Assembly (NCBI RefSeq): GCF_010672525.1
Contig: NZ_JAAHGH010000011.1
Coordinates: forward strand, 92,350-156,349
Length of the DNA stretch: 64,000 bases
DNA from: Okeania sp. SIO2B3
GTDB taxonomy: Bacteria > Cyanobacteriota > Cyanobacteriia > Cyanobacteriales > Microcoleaceae
Direction of reading: 5' to 3'
Shown: one piece after another, positions 56,601 through 64,000 of the stretch
Layout: every line of letters starts with the position of its first letter
Numbering within the stretch: position 1 is the first letter of the stretch
Made by a program: the position numbers and the translations under genes
The notes under the pieces: model-generated
Told to the model about the DNA's origin: nothing
Seen by the model: only the letters and a program-made list of their open reading frames with translations
Databases searched by the model: none

Positions 56601-56942
56601 AAAGATAGTAATTGTCTGTTGGCAACATTGGAAGGTGAAAGTAAATAGGCTTGTTTGAGACCATCTCACACCTATCTCCAACAAAACATTTGCCGTCTCT
56701 TTTCTAATTGTAGAGTCTTTTTGGGAATTACCTAAAAAGATGCCTAATTTTAGGATTAGATTCGACAGAAACTTTGCACCATCAAAATTATCATTGTTCG
56801 CGAGGTATTCTGCTGCCTGCGCCATTACTGGCAATAAGCTCGGCACAATTAGTTGTTGATTGGTACTTAAAACTTTGTTAACTTCTTCCTGATTTCTACA
56901 GGCAAGCAGTTGCTTTATTAAATCGATAAATTCTTGTTCCAT
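53640..56942 (-). CDS. TPR-CHAT protein (caspase-like protease domain)
   Basis: An 1100-aa soluble protein. After a 100-residue helical start come about ten TPR units of 40 residues (about 100-540), such as LGNLGFAYSSQEKYEQAIEF. A linker with coiled-coil character follows (about 545-660). The C-terminal part (about 660-1100) is a CHAT domain: catalytic His in LLSSHHAKS (H889/H890) and Cys in VFLSCCETNLG (C932/C933), then GARGVISSLWAVND. A Lys/Glu-rich coiled coil (about 1010-1070) is inserted before the final HPEYWSGFICAGLR strand. Known TPR-CHAT proteases, such as those bound to type III-E CRISPR effectors, cut partner proteins when activated; no CRISPR genes are here. It is divergent from two genes of unknown function. 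Confidence 0.92.
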   Translation of the reverse strand: MEQEFIDLIKQLLACRNQEEVNKVLSTNQQLIVPSLLPVMAQAAEYLANNDNFDGAKFLSNLILKLGIFLGNSQKDSTIRKETANVLLEIGVRWSQTSLFTFTFQCCQQTITIFREIKDRMGELASFEVLGVTYGSHGQYKQAIECHQQCLEITREIKNRELEAGALVNLGLCYTLLGQYQQAIEFFQKALEIAQSQEIKDRELEAEVLVNIGIPYRYLGQFDQAIKFHKQSLEIAREITYHKIEAGSLGNLGICYLVLGQYERAIDFLLQQLKIAQKIGDRQGEANAIANLGLCYLCLEKYEQAIEYFQIARNTSDPRGQAKALGNIGFAYSKQGKYEQGIDFLQQQLEIVQKIEDFQGEGSALGNLGFAYSSQEKYEQAIEFYQQSLTIAEKIEDRQTEAVALGNLGTTYYYLEQHKQAIAHLQKSLKIATPKTMPVDCARNADSLGYLFFIQGNWEDAIKAYTQAIEATEILRTGRKTDNSRQEILKNAIRVYNNIIQSFVNTGQYAQALTYAEQSRNRQLVDLMYSKDIYSQGETRPEVIKLLQQYEEIQRQLDNLRFNNKSPNYYQGTLDTTNSRQISASWQARNDRITTLEADKQKIYRQIRKFDEVLAEGLAVNPLELDKLQNLVRDRATTAIVSFFSTLEDTYAFILVGNRVDLHHCGHGLDDLQRWLLENWFEPYVWSGMPESDRPPSSPIVAAKLLGCDPNTIDSVDPEIDTVTVFFKDGSSQSLDESEFEKLESTYLFWDEQMPSNLKEISQRLQLDKLVEKLTGIQELIVIPHLYLHQIPFAALPLADNKYLGDQFLIRTLSSCQTLDFCTQRPPISTPTPAYGIVENTREDLPFSSFEAQKVAQIYNTDKYLQGNKATVSNYKELLKEVQGLLSSHHAKSRFDNSLESELTLADGRITLSDLLSPAFRFPDLDEVFLSCCETNLGTTEITDDTMTLNTGFLCAGARGVISSLWAVNDLATSLFSFFYHQKRKTGFNRPQALQKAQQDLRHLTGKEFEREYYQELEQLLNKKLQLASQKKAAAKQKLDGCAENAPEYQQLQFEYEERERVEKKISKIIKEEPLKKACQKEHPFEHPEYWSGFICAGLR

Positions 56943-57168
56943 AGTGATATTAAGCCTAGGAAAATACTGGTCAAAAATGGGTTGTGCTCAAGGAAAATCA
57001 GCCCAACAAACATAGGTTTTTGTCAGGTGGCGCTACAGCCCAACCCAATTTTCTGTATTACGACAAATTATCCGGATTTAATACTAATTTTTCTGAATAT
57101 TTCTTCTAGTATCCACCACTCTTTTGCGGTGGAGCAAGTTTATTTGAACCTCTTAGTTATCTGGACTT
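56943..57168. promoter_or_regulatory. Divergent promoter region of the CHAT locus
   Basis: 226 bp separate the starts of the TPR-CHAT gene and the 159-aa gene, so both promoters must lie here. I see no strong operator-like palindrome. A short inverted pair TTTGTCAGG/CCTTAT is not convincing. Confidence 0.5.
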
Positions 57169-57648
57169 ATGAATATAGCAACTGACAATACTTTACTTGC
57201 TTTTTTATTAGCTTTGAAAAACCTCGAAAACCCCCTCAGCGAAAACGAACGGGAGGCATTGGCAAAAATAAGCCAAAAACTGAAAAAAAACCCCAACGAC
57301 TGGAATTTCACTGAAAAGAAATTGATGGCCATCATCAAAGCTAATCAAGCACTCAACCAACTATATCAGCAGGCCAAGACCAAACTGGATGCCCTAGATC
57401 GCCCAATTCCCTTTGACTTGATGCCCACTGAGGCCGAATTAGAAAAAGTCCTACCTCCAGAAAGCAAGGGTGGCACACGCGCTCATCTCCCCTATGGTGA
57501 AGGCGAACCCAACAAACAAAGCAACGAAATTTTCAATCTAAGTGTCAAAGTTCTTCCTACTGAAAAACCAGAAGAAACTGCTAAAAAACTCTCTTTTCTA
57601 GAAAGACTTTCCCAATTCCTAAACCAGCCTACTTCAAAAAATGACTGA
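57169..57648 (+). CDS. Hypothetical protein in the CHAT locus, 159 aa
   Basis: A soluble, charged, mostly helical protein without a signal peptide. The first 70 residues form helices (LLAFLLALKNLENPLSENER, AIIKANQALNQLYQQAKTKL) and contain NPNDWNFTEKKLM; then comes a Pro-rich linker (DRPIPFDLMPTEAELEKVLP) and a disordered tail with a final helix SFLERLSQFLNQP. I know no family for it. It overlaps the following gene by 8 nt and is therefore translationally coupled with it. Confidence 0.65.
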   Translation: MNIATDNTLLAFLLALKNLENPLSENEREALAKISQKLKKNPNDWNFTEKKLMAIIKANQALNQLYQQAKTKLDALDRPIPFDLMPTEAELEKVLPPESKGGTRAHLPYGEGEPNKQSNEIFNLSVKVLPTEKPEETAKKLSFLERLSQFLNQPTSKND

Positions 57649-59191
57649 CCTCATCTATCCTAACCTATTTCTATTTCTTTACGACCTCCGAGAAGGTTTA
57701 GGAGAAAGCAAAGAAGACTTAGAAAATAATCGCAAAACATTTGCATCCAAATTACCCGAACATCTGCATAATTCCCTATTCAAACTCGACGGCGTAATAG
57801 AAACCGAATACCTCGAACTTTTGACACAAAAAATTGAGTATTTTCGCGACGACATTCCCGACGAAGGCTATTATTATCCTGTCCGAATAAATGATACTTA
57901 TGGACTATTAATAGCCACTTCTTTTCCTAACAATAAAACTCGTCATCCCACCAATAGCATCGCCCAACTAAAAAACCAAATCGAAGCCAAACTCAAAGAT
58001 TCATCCGGCAAAATTCAAACAGGAAATCTCGGACAAACTTGGTTAGTCTTAGCCGAATTAGCTAATAACAAAAACCCAGAAGAAATCGCCAAACAATGCT
58101 GCGAAACATTAAATCTTGGCTTCGACTGGGAAAAAGATTTGCAAGGTCAAGGAAAACTGTTAGGAGGAACAATCTTTGAATTACGACAATACCGCATTAC
58201 CATGTCAGAAAATATAGATTTTTCCTCACCACCAACTATTGAAGAAATCCAGAAAAATAATCATCTCATAATTTCTCTCTATCCCAACGAACAAACAGCC
58301 AAAAAAGCAGCAGAATTTAACTTTGATTTGCTCCGTTTACTTTGTTACCTGCACAAAATTTTATGGGCTTATGCTCAGAGTCGCTATCTGAAAGAATTAC
58401 TCAAAAAATCTGCCATAGAAATTCAACAATATATCCAAGAAATCCAGAAATATCAAAACCCTAGTTTAAATCTCAAACCACTACAGAAAATATTAGTAAA
58501 ATCTCAAACAACTTTATCTAACTATTCAATTAACTTAGGCTATTTCGACAGTCAAATCCGCACCATAGAAATTAATCTGCTCAACTACCAAAGACGCTTA
58601 GATAGAATCAGAGAAAAAGCCACATCAAAAGCCCTGGAAAATCTCTTACCAGAAAACATTCCCACTCCAATTTCCCAACTTTCCAAACTCACAATAAATG
58701 GAGAAGATATTTCATCAATATTAGCTCGTTTTATAACCACCCCCGGAGTCACAACCGACCTCAAATTTATCGAAAAATTCCCTCAAGAAATAACCGAAAA
58801 ATATCAGCTACAAATGCAAAAAGATTATGCCAATCTCAGCCCCAATTTAAAACTATTAGAAGACCTAATAAACTCCATTCGTGGCATCACAGAAATAGAA
58901 CAAGCAGAGAGCGATCGCCACTTTCAAGAACTCGTCGCCATTATCGGTGTGGGATTAGGTGCAGGTGCCAGCATTGCCTCCATTTCTGGTCATTTTCCTT
59001 ATGTTATTGGTACTGCCAAAGCTAGTCATCATCCAGTAGGCAAGTTTCTGTCTAAATATTCAGTACCCGAACCCTGGTTAGCAGGAGGAATCTCAATTGT
59101 ATTTAGTTTGGGTGCCAGCATGATTGGTATAGTGGGAGTTAAACTATGGTTGTATATAGCAAAAAAATGGGAGCAACGTTCTCGGCGATAA
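57641..59191 (+). CDS. Two-TM membrane protein in the CHAT locus, 516 aa
   Basis: Residues 1-240 are a mixed alpha/beta domain starting IYPNLFLFLYDLREGLGESK, resembling no enzyme I can name. Residues about 245-340 are strongly helical with coiled-coil character (ELLKKSAIEIQQYIQEIQKY). Two hydrophobic helices close the protein, about 431-450 (LVAIIGVGLGAGASIASISG) and 480-505 (GGISIVFSLGASMIGIVGVK), followed by a basic tail. The long coiled coil with two C-terminal TM helices recalls CorA-like channels, though the GMN motif is absent. Coupled to the 159-aa gene and divergent from TPR-CHAT, it could be a membrane effector or a protease target; this is inference. Confidence 0.7.
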   Translation: MTDLIYPNLFLFLYDLREGLGESKEDLENNRKTFASKLPEHLHNSLFKLDGVIETEYLELLTQKIEYFRDDIPDEGYYYPVRINDTYGLLIATSFPNNKTRHPTNSIAQLKNQIEAKLKDSSGKIQTGNLGQTWLVLAELANNKNPEEIAKQCCETLNLGFDWEKDLQGQGKLLGGTIFELRQYRITMSENIDFSSPPTIEEIQKNNHLIISLYPNEQTAKKAAEFNFDLLRLLCYLHKILWAYAQSRYLKELLKKSAIEIQQYIQEIQKYQNPSLNLKPLQKILVKSQTTLSNYSINLGYFDSQIRTIEINLLNYQRRLDRIREKATSKALENLLPENIPTPISQLSKLTINGEDISSILARFITTPGVTTDLKFIEKFPQEITEKYQLQMQKDYANLSPNLKLLEDLINSIRGITEIEQAESDRHFQELVAIIGVGLGAGASIASISGHFPYVIGTAKASHHPVGKFLSKYSVPEPWLAGGISIVFSLGASMIGIVGVKLWLYIAKKWEQRSRR

Positions 59192-59355
59192 CTGAAAATA
59201 TTAGAGTAGGGATGTTGGATGCAACGTCCCTAGACAGGTTGCATTAATTAACCACAACAGGACTTACGCAAAATATCATATCATACACCATTACTTAAAA
59301 GGGGAGGCTATTAACCTCATTTTTTGGTCATAAAAAACCGGGTTTATAGAAGTTA

Positions 59356-59504
59356 TACCATGTCCGGATAATCAGTGATAAAAAAACCTTTTCCCTTCTA
59401 ACCTTTTCTTTCCTTCTGCCTTTTCCCCCCTTTCAAAGGGGGGGTAGGGGGGATGCCTTCTGCCTTACCTCCTCCAAAGTGTAAGTATTCAACCGGACAT
59501 GATA
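59356..59504. mobile_element. MITE-like element, family 3, copy 2
   Basis: Ends TACCATGTCCGG and CCGGACATGATA with TTA on both sides (59353-59355 and 59505-59507), 149 bp. The subterminal GTGATAAAAAAAC block matches copy 1. A one-ended family-2 terminus GGACTTACGCA lies just before it at 59260. The other DNA in 59192-59606 has no gene. Confidence 0.9.
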
Positions 59505-59606
59505 TTAGAAAAGCGATCGCTATTTTCTTCCCCACTTTTAAAGTTTTGACAGTCAGCGAATTTAGCGTTATAATGCTTGCTAAAAGAAACCCATAATTTT
59601 TGATAT

Positions 59607-59855
59607 ATGGACGACCTCAAACTATTAGATAGGATTTCTGTTAATCCCCAAATTTTCAACGGCAAACCCATAATTCGCGGACGTCGTTTGGCAGTCGAAC
59701 ATATCTTAGGAATGTTAGCGGCAGGGGACACTCCAGAGACTATTCTTGAAGGTTATGCTTGGTTAGAACCAGAAGATATCCAAGCTTGTCTGGTTTATGC
59801 CTATAAATTAGTCAGTCGCGAGCGAGTGGAACCATTATTAATAGAAAGTAAATGA
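59607..59855 (+). CDS. DUF433 antitoxin
   Basis: An 82-aa helix-turn-helix protein of the DUF433 family, the usual partner of DUF5615 PIN-like toxins. The family pattern is clear: RISVNPQIFNGKPIIRGRRL at 9-28, then ILGMLAAGDTPETILEGYAW and LEPEDIQACLVYAYKLV. It likely binds its own promoter and neutralises the toxin. Its stop overlaps the toxin start by ATGA, giving tight coupling. A MITE ends about 100 bp upstream. Confidence 0.93.
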   Translation: MDDLKLLDRISVNPQIFNGKPIIRGRRLAVEHILGMLAAGDTPETILEGYAWLEPEDIQACLVYAYKLVSRERVEPLLIESK

Positions 59856-60208
59856 TCAAACTGCTACTCGATACTTGCGTTTGGGGTGGAGTTCGTGCCC
59901 AGTTGCAAGCTAATGGTTATGATGTCATATATACCGGTGACTGGTTAAAAGACCCAGGCGATGAAGAGATTTTGACTAGAGCTTACAACGAACAGCGGAT
60001 TTTAATTACTCTTGATAAGGATTTTGGTGAAATGGCAATCGTTCGCGGCCAGCCTCACAGCGGAATTATCCGTTTGGTAAATGTCGCTGCCAAACAACAA
60101 GCCCCCGTTTGTGTTCAAGTTCTCATGCGTTACGAGAGCGAACTACAGGCAGGAGCTATTGTTACGGCATCTCCAGGAAGGGTAAGAATTCGTGGTAGCT
60201 CTGACTAA
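59852..60208 (+). CDS. DUF5615 PIN-like toxin
   Basis: A 118-aa PIN-like nuclease-fold protein. It begins IKLLLDTCVWGGVRAQLQAN with the first acidic residue (D7), has DVIYTGDWLKDPGDEEILTR and RILITLDKDFGEMAIVRGQP with the second acidic cluster (D64, D66), and ends with an HSGIIRL strand, as in the DUF5615/Mut7-C-like family. It probably cleaves RNA when free of the DUF433 partner. Length is normal and the key Asp residues are kept, so the module looks intact. Confidence 0.92.
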   Translation: MIKLLLDTCVWGGVRAQLQANGYDVIYTGDWLKDPGDEEILTRAYNEQRILITLDKDFGEMAIVRGQPHSGIIRLVNVAAKQQAPVCVQVLMRYESELQAGAIVTASPGRVRIRGSSD

Positions 60209-60434
60209 AGCGATGTTGCATCCGCAACTCTTCGCGAACGCGCCACAAACAACCCATCCATTACTAACCTAACTCAAAAATAACAGAACTTACGCACGGA
60301 CACTAAATTGAGTGAGGGCGAATGCCATTACCCCCTACATTTAGGGTGGCATTGCAGAGCAATATTGCTTCCTATTTTATCTACTGATAATAGCATAAAT
60401 AAAGACAAATATCGCCCCGCAAATCCCAATTTAA

Positions 60435-61061
60435 TTAATGTTCAAAAATATCTTTATACTGCAATAAATCTAATCCCACAAACACGGGTAAACATTCAAA
60501 ACACTGCTGTGCTAATTCCCACCTTTCCTCTCGTTTCAACATTTGAATTAACTTCTCCCTGACACTCAATAAATAACGCACATCATTAGCAGCATAACTC
60601 AATTGTTCCTCAGTTAAATTCTCTGCATTTCCCCAATCAGAACTTTGAGCAGATTTATCTAACTCTACTTTTTCTAACTCCATTACTAAATCTTTTAAAC
60701 CATGTTTACCTGTATAAGTTCGTGCTAACTTACTAGCAATTTTGGTACAGAAAATTGGGGAAACTTTAATATCTAAATGATGCTGCAACATTGCTACATC
60801 AAATCTGGCAAAATGAAATATTTTAACTATTTCTGTTGCCTCCATTAATTGTTTTAAATTAGGTGCTTCTTGCTGCCCTTTTTCAATCCGAATTGCTGTA
60901 ACTGTACCTTGAGAATTGCATAACTGGACTAAACATAAGCGATCGCGCCCCGGCAACAAACCCATGGCTTCTGTATCCACTGCAATACTATCAGTTTGCA
61001 AATAATCAGATAATATGGCCTCCGTTAAATCGCGATCGCATACTTGAAAATCACTCATCAT
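60435..61061 (-). CDS. RNase D-like 3'-5' exonuclease
   Basis: A 208-aa protein consisting of the DEDDy exonuclease domain alone. The catalytic residues are visible: D29 and E31 in AVDTEAMG, D88 in HFARFDVAML, and Y166/D170 in LSYAANDVRYLL. The HRDC domains of classical RNase D are absent, so this is the short cyanobacterial form, probably acting on RNA 3' ends. Two ATGs (61061, 61058) give starts differing by one Met. It stands alone; 60209-60434 shows a one-ended family-2 terminus (AGAACTTACGCA, about 60285). Confidence 0.93.
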   Translation of the reverse strand: MMSDFQVCDRDLTEAILSDYLQTDSIAVDTEAMGLLPGRDRLCLVQLCNSQGTVTAIRIEKGQQEAPNLKQLMEATEIVKIFHFARFDVAMLQHHLDIKVSPIFCTKIASKLARTYTGKHGLKDLVMELEKVELDKSAQSSDWGNAENLTEEQLSYAANDVRYLLSVREKLIQMLKREERWELAQQCFECLPVFVGLDLLQYKDIFEH

Positions 61062-61137
61062 TCACCTAATAATTACTAATATTTTTTAGACTCAACAATT
61101 ATATCAAATGTGCTTGCTTTTGCGTCATTCCAGCGTC

Positions 61138-61469
61138 AGTCCAGTAGGGTGTGTTAGCAAAGCGTAACGCACCAGACACACTTAAATGTTGCTACAAAAA
61201 AATCAGTCAAACCTTCCTATAACAAGAGTTATACCAAAAAATCTAATGCACACTTTTAGCTGTGTCAGTCTACTACGACTAGACTTTGGGATGGTGCGTT
61301 ACCAAATAATTAATAATTAATAATTAATAATTAATAATTAAATAATTCTGGTTTAAAGCCTCCCCTTTTCAAGGGAAAAAAAGTGCTAGGATATTTCCTT
61401 ATATTCAATTCCGTAACGGTTTTAAGCAGAGGTAATTATCAATTAATGAATAACGCACCCTACTGGACT
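61138..61469. mobile_element. MITE-like element, family 8 (AGTCCAGTAGGGTG ends)
   Basis: AGTCCAGTAGGGTGTGTTA (61138-61156) and TAACGCACCCTACTGGACT (61451-61469) are inverted with 18 of 19 positions matching. The inside holds another repeat, the inverted copy of the 35505-35695 element with its AATTATT heptamers (about 61305-61455), so elements are nested. No coding capacity in 332 bp. Confidence 0.82.
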
Positions 61470-61503
61470 AATTTATGGGCACAGAATAATATAGTAAATT
61501 AGC

Positions 61504-61962
61504 TTAAAAATTATCTTTCATTACTAAAATTTTCTCTGCCACATTTTGAGCAACAGGCATTACGGATAACCTATTTCCTTTCTTAGTAACTAACAATTCA
61601 TCTGGGCTAAATTCTTGTTTCAAAATAGCCAAAGATATTAACTGAGGAAACTCTTCTACAAACTCCACAGAAACAGTTTGCCACCGAGGCGTATCAGGAG
61701 TAGATTTGGGGTCATAATATTTGCTTTTTTGGTCAAATTGAGTAGGGTCAGCAATGCCACTTTCTAATATTTTTACTAATCCAATAATGCCAGGTGGTAC
61801 AATATTAGAATGATAGAAAAATGCTAAATCTCCCTGATTCATTTGTCGCAAAAAATTCCGAGCTTGATAATTTCTAACTCCATCCCAAATACAAGTTTTT
61901 TCATGTTTCATATCTGAGATACTGTAAGTTTTTGGTTCAGATTTCATTAGCCAATATTTCAT
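61504..61962 (-). CDS. EVE-domain protein
   Basis: A 152-aa single-domain EVE (PUA-like) protein, of the kind thought to read modified bases in nucleic acids. Family marks are YWLMKSEPKTYSISDM at the start, CIWDGVRNYQARNFLRQMNQ with the conserved W-x-G-V-R-N-x-x-A-R, DLAFFYHSNIVPPGIIGLVK, and WQTVSVEFVEEFP later. Length is normal. It is monocistronic. EVE proteins also occur in modification-dependent restriction, but no partner nuclease is adjacent. Confidence 0.95.
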   Translation of the reverse strand: MKYWLMKSEPKTYSISDMKHEKTCIWDGVRNYQARNFLRQMNQGDLAFFYHSNIVPPGIIGLVKILESGIADPTQFDQKSKYYDPKSTPDTPRWQTVSVEFVEEFPQLISLAILKQEFSPDELLVTKKGNRLSVMPVAQNVAEKILVMKDNF

Positions 61963-62094
61963 TATTTATTTAAAAATAATATATGATTATTTGAATACTT
62001 AAATACAAATACTACTATGAAAAATATAGTAGAGCAAGCTAAGTCTAATCACAAAAATCAACTAGCGATCGCCAGTTTTGGCTATAATTAAACA

Positions 62095-62182
62095 GGACTT
62101 ACGCATAACCACCATATTTAGTAGGGGCAAATGGCATTTGCCCTCTACAGGTAGCGTATTGTCTAAGAGTTTGCGTAAGTTC
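62095..62182. mobile_element. MITE-like element, family 2, copy 3
   Basis: An 88-bp element with ends GGACTTACGCA and TTTGCGTAAGTTC; the inverse pairing extends outward (TTAAACAG and CTGTTAAA). The centre has the GGGGCAAATGGCATTTGCCC palindrome. The rest of 61963-62395 is AT-rich and should hold the promoter of the first Uma2 gene. Confidence 0.82.
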
Positions 62183-62395
62183 TGTTAAAAATAGACTTTT
62201 TCAACTGGTTGAAAGTCTAGTCAAAAAAGAGCGATCGCTAACCTTACCTACTGGACCAACACAGCTAAAATGATGCGTTAGATGGGGAGATGGGGAGATA
62301 GGGAGAAAAAGACACCTAGAAACAAAAATAAGAGTGTACAGTTTTAGGTGTGTCAGTCTACTACAATATAAAATATATCTTTTCCTACAAAACCT

Positions 62396-63037
62396 ATGAG
62401 CAAAACCCAAACCCAACTACCAACAGAAACTTGGATAACAGCAACTTGGGAAGAATACATCCAAACTATTGAAGACCCAAGTTATGAAAAAGCCAAAATT
62501 TACTACCACAAAGGAAAACTCAGAATAGAAATGTCACCACTAGGAAATGACCACGCTAAAGACCATGCAGTTATTATAGCTGCAGTTGCTTTCTTTGCTA
62601 CCACTAAAAATATTGCTATGAATGGTAGAGATAACTGTACCTACCGCAAAACTGGATGTCGAGCAGCTCAACCTGATGCTTCCTATTACATTGGGGAAAA
62701 TGCTGATGTCATTCCTTGGGGAAATTCTTTTATTGACCTGGATATTTATCCTCCACCAACTCTGGTTATCGAAGTTGCTAATACTTCTCTTCCTGATGAT
62801 ATAGGGAAAAAACGTTTGCTTTATGAAGCACTTAATATTGCTGAATATTGGATAGTTGATGTTCAGAATGTAGAAATTATTGCCTTTGCTATTGCTAACG
62901 GTGGCAGTAGAAAAATCGATCAGTCTCAAGTTTTGCCTGGTTTAGACATTTCTTTATTAGAGGAAGCACTTCAGCGTACTCGTCAAACAAATCAAACTCA
63001 AGTTTATGCTTGGTTATTAGAGCAGTTTCAATCTTAG
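62396..63037 (+). CDS. Uma2-family (DUF820) putative nuclease, copy 1
   Basis: A 213-aa protein of the Uma2 family, a PD-(D/E)XK-like fold greatly expanded in cyanobacteria. Visible core elements are YYHKGKLRIEMSPLGNDHAK, QPDASYYIGENADVIPWG with the first acidic residue, TLVIEVANTSLPDDIGKKR with the E-x-x and Lys, and the YEALNIAEYWIVDV helix/strand. Natural function is unproven; suggestions link the family to mobile DNA. Start ATG 62396 gives MSKTQTQLPTETWI. It is followed by a near-identical second copy. Confidence 0.9.
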   Translation: MSKTQTQLPTETWITATWEEYIQTIEDPSYEKAKIYYHKGKLRIEMSPLGNDHAKDHAVIIAAVAFFATTKNIAMNGRDNCTYRKTGCRAAQPDASYYIGENADVIPWGNSFIDLDIYPPPTLVIEVANTSLPDDIGKKRLLYEALNIAEYWIVDVQNVEIIAFAIANGGSRKIDQSQVLPGLDISLLEEALQRTRQTNQTQVYAWLLEQFQS

Positions 63038-63094
63038 AAGGGAGTAGAGATGTTGCATACAACGTCTCTACAAAGCTATCATGATCAGGAGTTA

Positions 63095-63289
63095 TATCAT
63101 GTTCGGACGGGTCAGTTATAATAAAATTTAAGGACTCCGGGTACCGACAGTACCAAAGAAATAATGAAATTATGAATACCTCATCTCCAATATTTCATAA
63201 GTATTTCTCCTTTCTTTCCTCCTGAGGACTGAGGACTGAAGACTGAGGACTCACAACAGTTATTTATAAGTATTCAACCGAACATGATA
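63095..63289. mobile_element. MITE-like element, family 3, copy 3, between the two Uma2 genes
   Basis: Ends TATCATGTTCGG and CCGAACATGATA (matching each other, one base changed from copy 1), with TTA on both sides (63092-63094 and 63290-63292); 195 bp. The matched base change in both ends implies a distinct subfamily. It contains a (GAGGACT)n heptamer run at about 63221-63252. Confidence 0.92.
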
Positions 63290-63316
63290 TTACACACTAT
63301 ACTTTTTTCACAAAAC

Positions 63317-63958
63317 ATGAACCAAACCCGAACCAAACTACCCACAGAAACTTGGATAACAGCAACTTGGGAAGAATACATTCAAATTATTGAAGACCCA
63401 AGTTATGAAAAAGCCAAAGTTTACTACCACAAAGGAAAACTCAGAATAGAAATGTCACCATTAGGAAATGACCACGCTAAAGACCATGCAGTTATTATGG
63501 CTGCAGTTGCTTTCTTTGCTGCGACTAAAAATATTGCCCTGAGTAGTAGAGATAACTGCACCTATCGCAAAACTGGACTTCGAGCAGCTCAACCTGATGC
63601 TTCCTATTACATTGGGGAAAATGCTGATGTCATTCCTTGGGGAACTTCTTTTATTGACCTGGATATTTATCCTCCACCAACTCTAGTTATTGAAGTTGCT
63701 AATACTTCTCTTCCTGATGACATAGGAAAAAAACGTTTGCTTTATGAAACACTTAATGTTGCTGAATATTGGATAGTTGATGTGCAGAATGTAGAAATTA
63801 TTGCCTTTGCTGTTGCTAATGGTGGTAGTAGAAAAATCGATCGGTCTCAAGTTTTGCCTGGTTTAGACATTTCTTTATTAAATGAGGCGCTTCAGCGCAC
63901 TCGTCAAACAAATGAAACTCAAGTTTATACTTGGTTATTACAGCATTTTCAGGCATAG
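63317..63958 (+). CDS. Uma2-family (DUF820) putative nuclease, copy 2
   Basis: A 213-aa tandem paralogue of the preceding gene, about nine tenths identical in protein and similar in DNA from the first codons to the end. The same core is kept (QPDASYYIGENADVIPWG, TLVIEVANTSLPDDIGKKR). ATG 63317 (MNQTRTKLPTETWI) is the start aligned with copy 1; the upstream ATG at 63284 lies in the MITE end and would add 11 foreign residues. Because the MITE sits directly upstream, it must shape the promoter of this copy. Confidence 0.9.
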   Translation: MNQTRTKLPTETWITATWEEYIQIIEDPSYEKAKVYYHKGKLRIEMSPLGNDHAKDHAVIMAAVAFFAATKNIALSSRDNCTYRKTGLRAAQPDASYYIGENADVIPWGTSFIDLDIYPPPTLVIEVANTSLPDDIGKKRLLYETLNVAEYWIVDVQNVEIIAFAVANGGSRKIDRSQVLPGLDISLLNEALQRTRQTNETQVYTWLLQHFQA

Positions 63959-64000
63959 GGAGTAGGGACTAACCATGCTTAGTCTCTACAAGGTTATCAT

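Noticed and set aside
53640-56942. TPR-CHAT as part of a type III-E CRISPR (Craspase) locus
   Set aside because: No gRAMP/Cas7-11, cas1 or repeat array lies in the window; only the protease architecture is shared.

Overview
The window looks like the chromosome of a marine filamentous, non-heterocystous cyanobacterium of the Trichodesmium/Okeania type (inference). Seen directly: an allophycocyanin cluster apcA-apcB-apcC, the purC/Omp85 pair, an argZ/agrE-type arginine dihydrolase fusion, a cyanobacterial-type mrp(mnh) operon with two D subunits, scattered HIP1 octamers (GCGATCGC), AT-rich sequence, low coding density and very many repeats. No tRNA, rRNA or CRISPR array was recognised.

Layout. 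1-8.8 kb: a 145-bp tandem repeat in front of glyA, a WecA-like phosphosugar transferase, a long TPR-sulfotransferase gene on the minus strand broken by three in-frame TAA codons, and cinA. 9-15.2 kb: a 44-aa ORF, aroQ, an ADP-ribosylglycohydrolase-like gene next to a PgpH-type HD phosphodiesterase, and radC. 15.2-24.2 kb is degenerate accessory DNA: a DUF6653-like membrane protein, an 11-copy 85-bp tandem array, a truncated LRR gene, an FG-GAP fragment and an RTX protein sharing one leader, and a broken Uma2 gene. 24.2-27.5 kb: a caspase/EF-hand/STAND ATPase with a small membrane-protein partner. 27.7-34.1 kb: mutS, a methyltransferase and the apc cluster. 35-40.8 kb: a small secreted peptide, then purC followed by an Omp85 protein with thirteen 38-aa repeats. 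41-46 kb: an IS200/IS605-like end relic, an SH3b protein, an unknown protein and agrE. 47.4-53.5 kb: the mrp antiporter operon, carrying a broken first copy of mnhE. 53.6-59.2 kb: a CHAT-TPR protease divergent from a two-gene unit ending in a two-TM membrane protein. 59.6-64 kb: a DUF433/DUF5615 toxin-antitoxin pair, a DEDDy exonuclease, an EVE protein and two tandem Uma2 genes.

The intergenic space is built from at least seven families of short terminal-inverted-repeat elements (MITE-like), heptanucleotide tandem repeats and a G-rich palindromic motif. Several elements show target duplications or have an empty counterpart inside the window, so their insertion can be read directly. The two best candidates for an undescribed system are the caspase-STAND/membrane-protein pair and the CHAT-TPR divergon; both look like protease-based regulated cell-death or conflict modules, which is inference from domain content.
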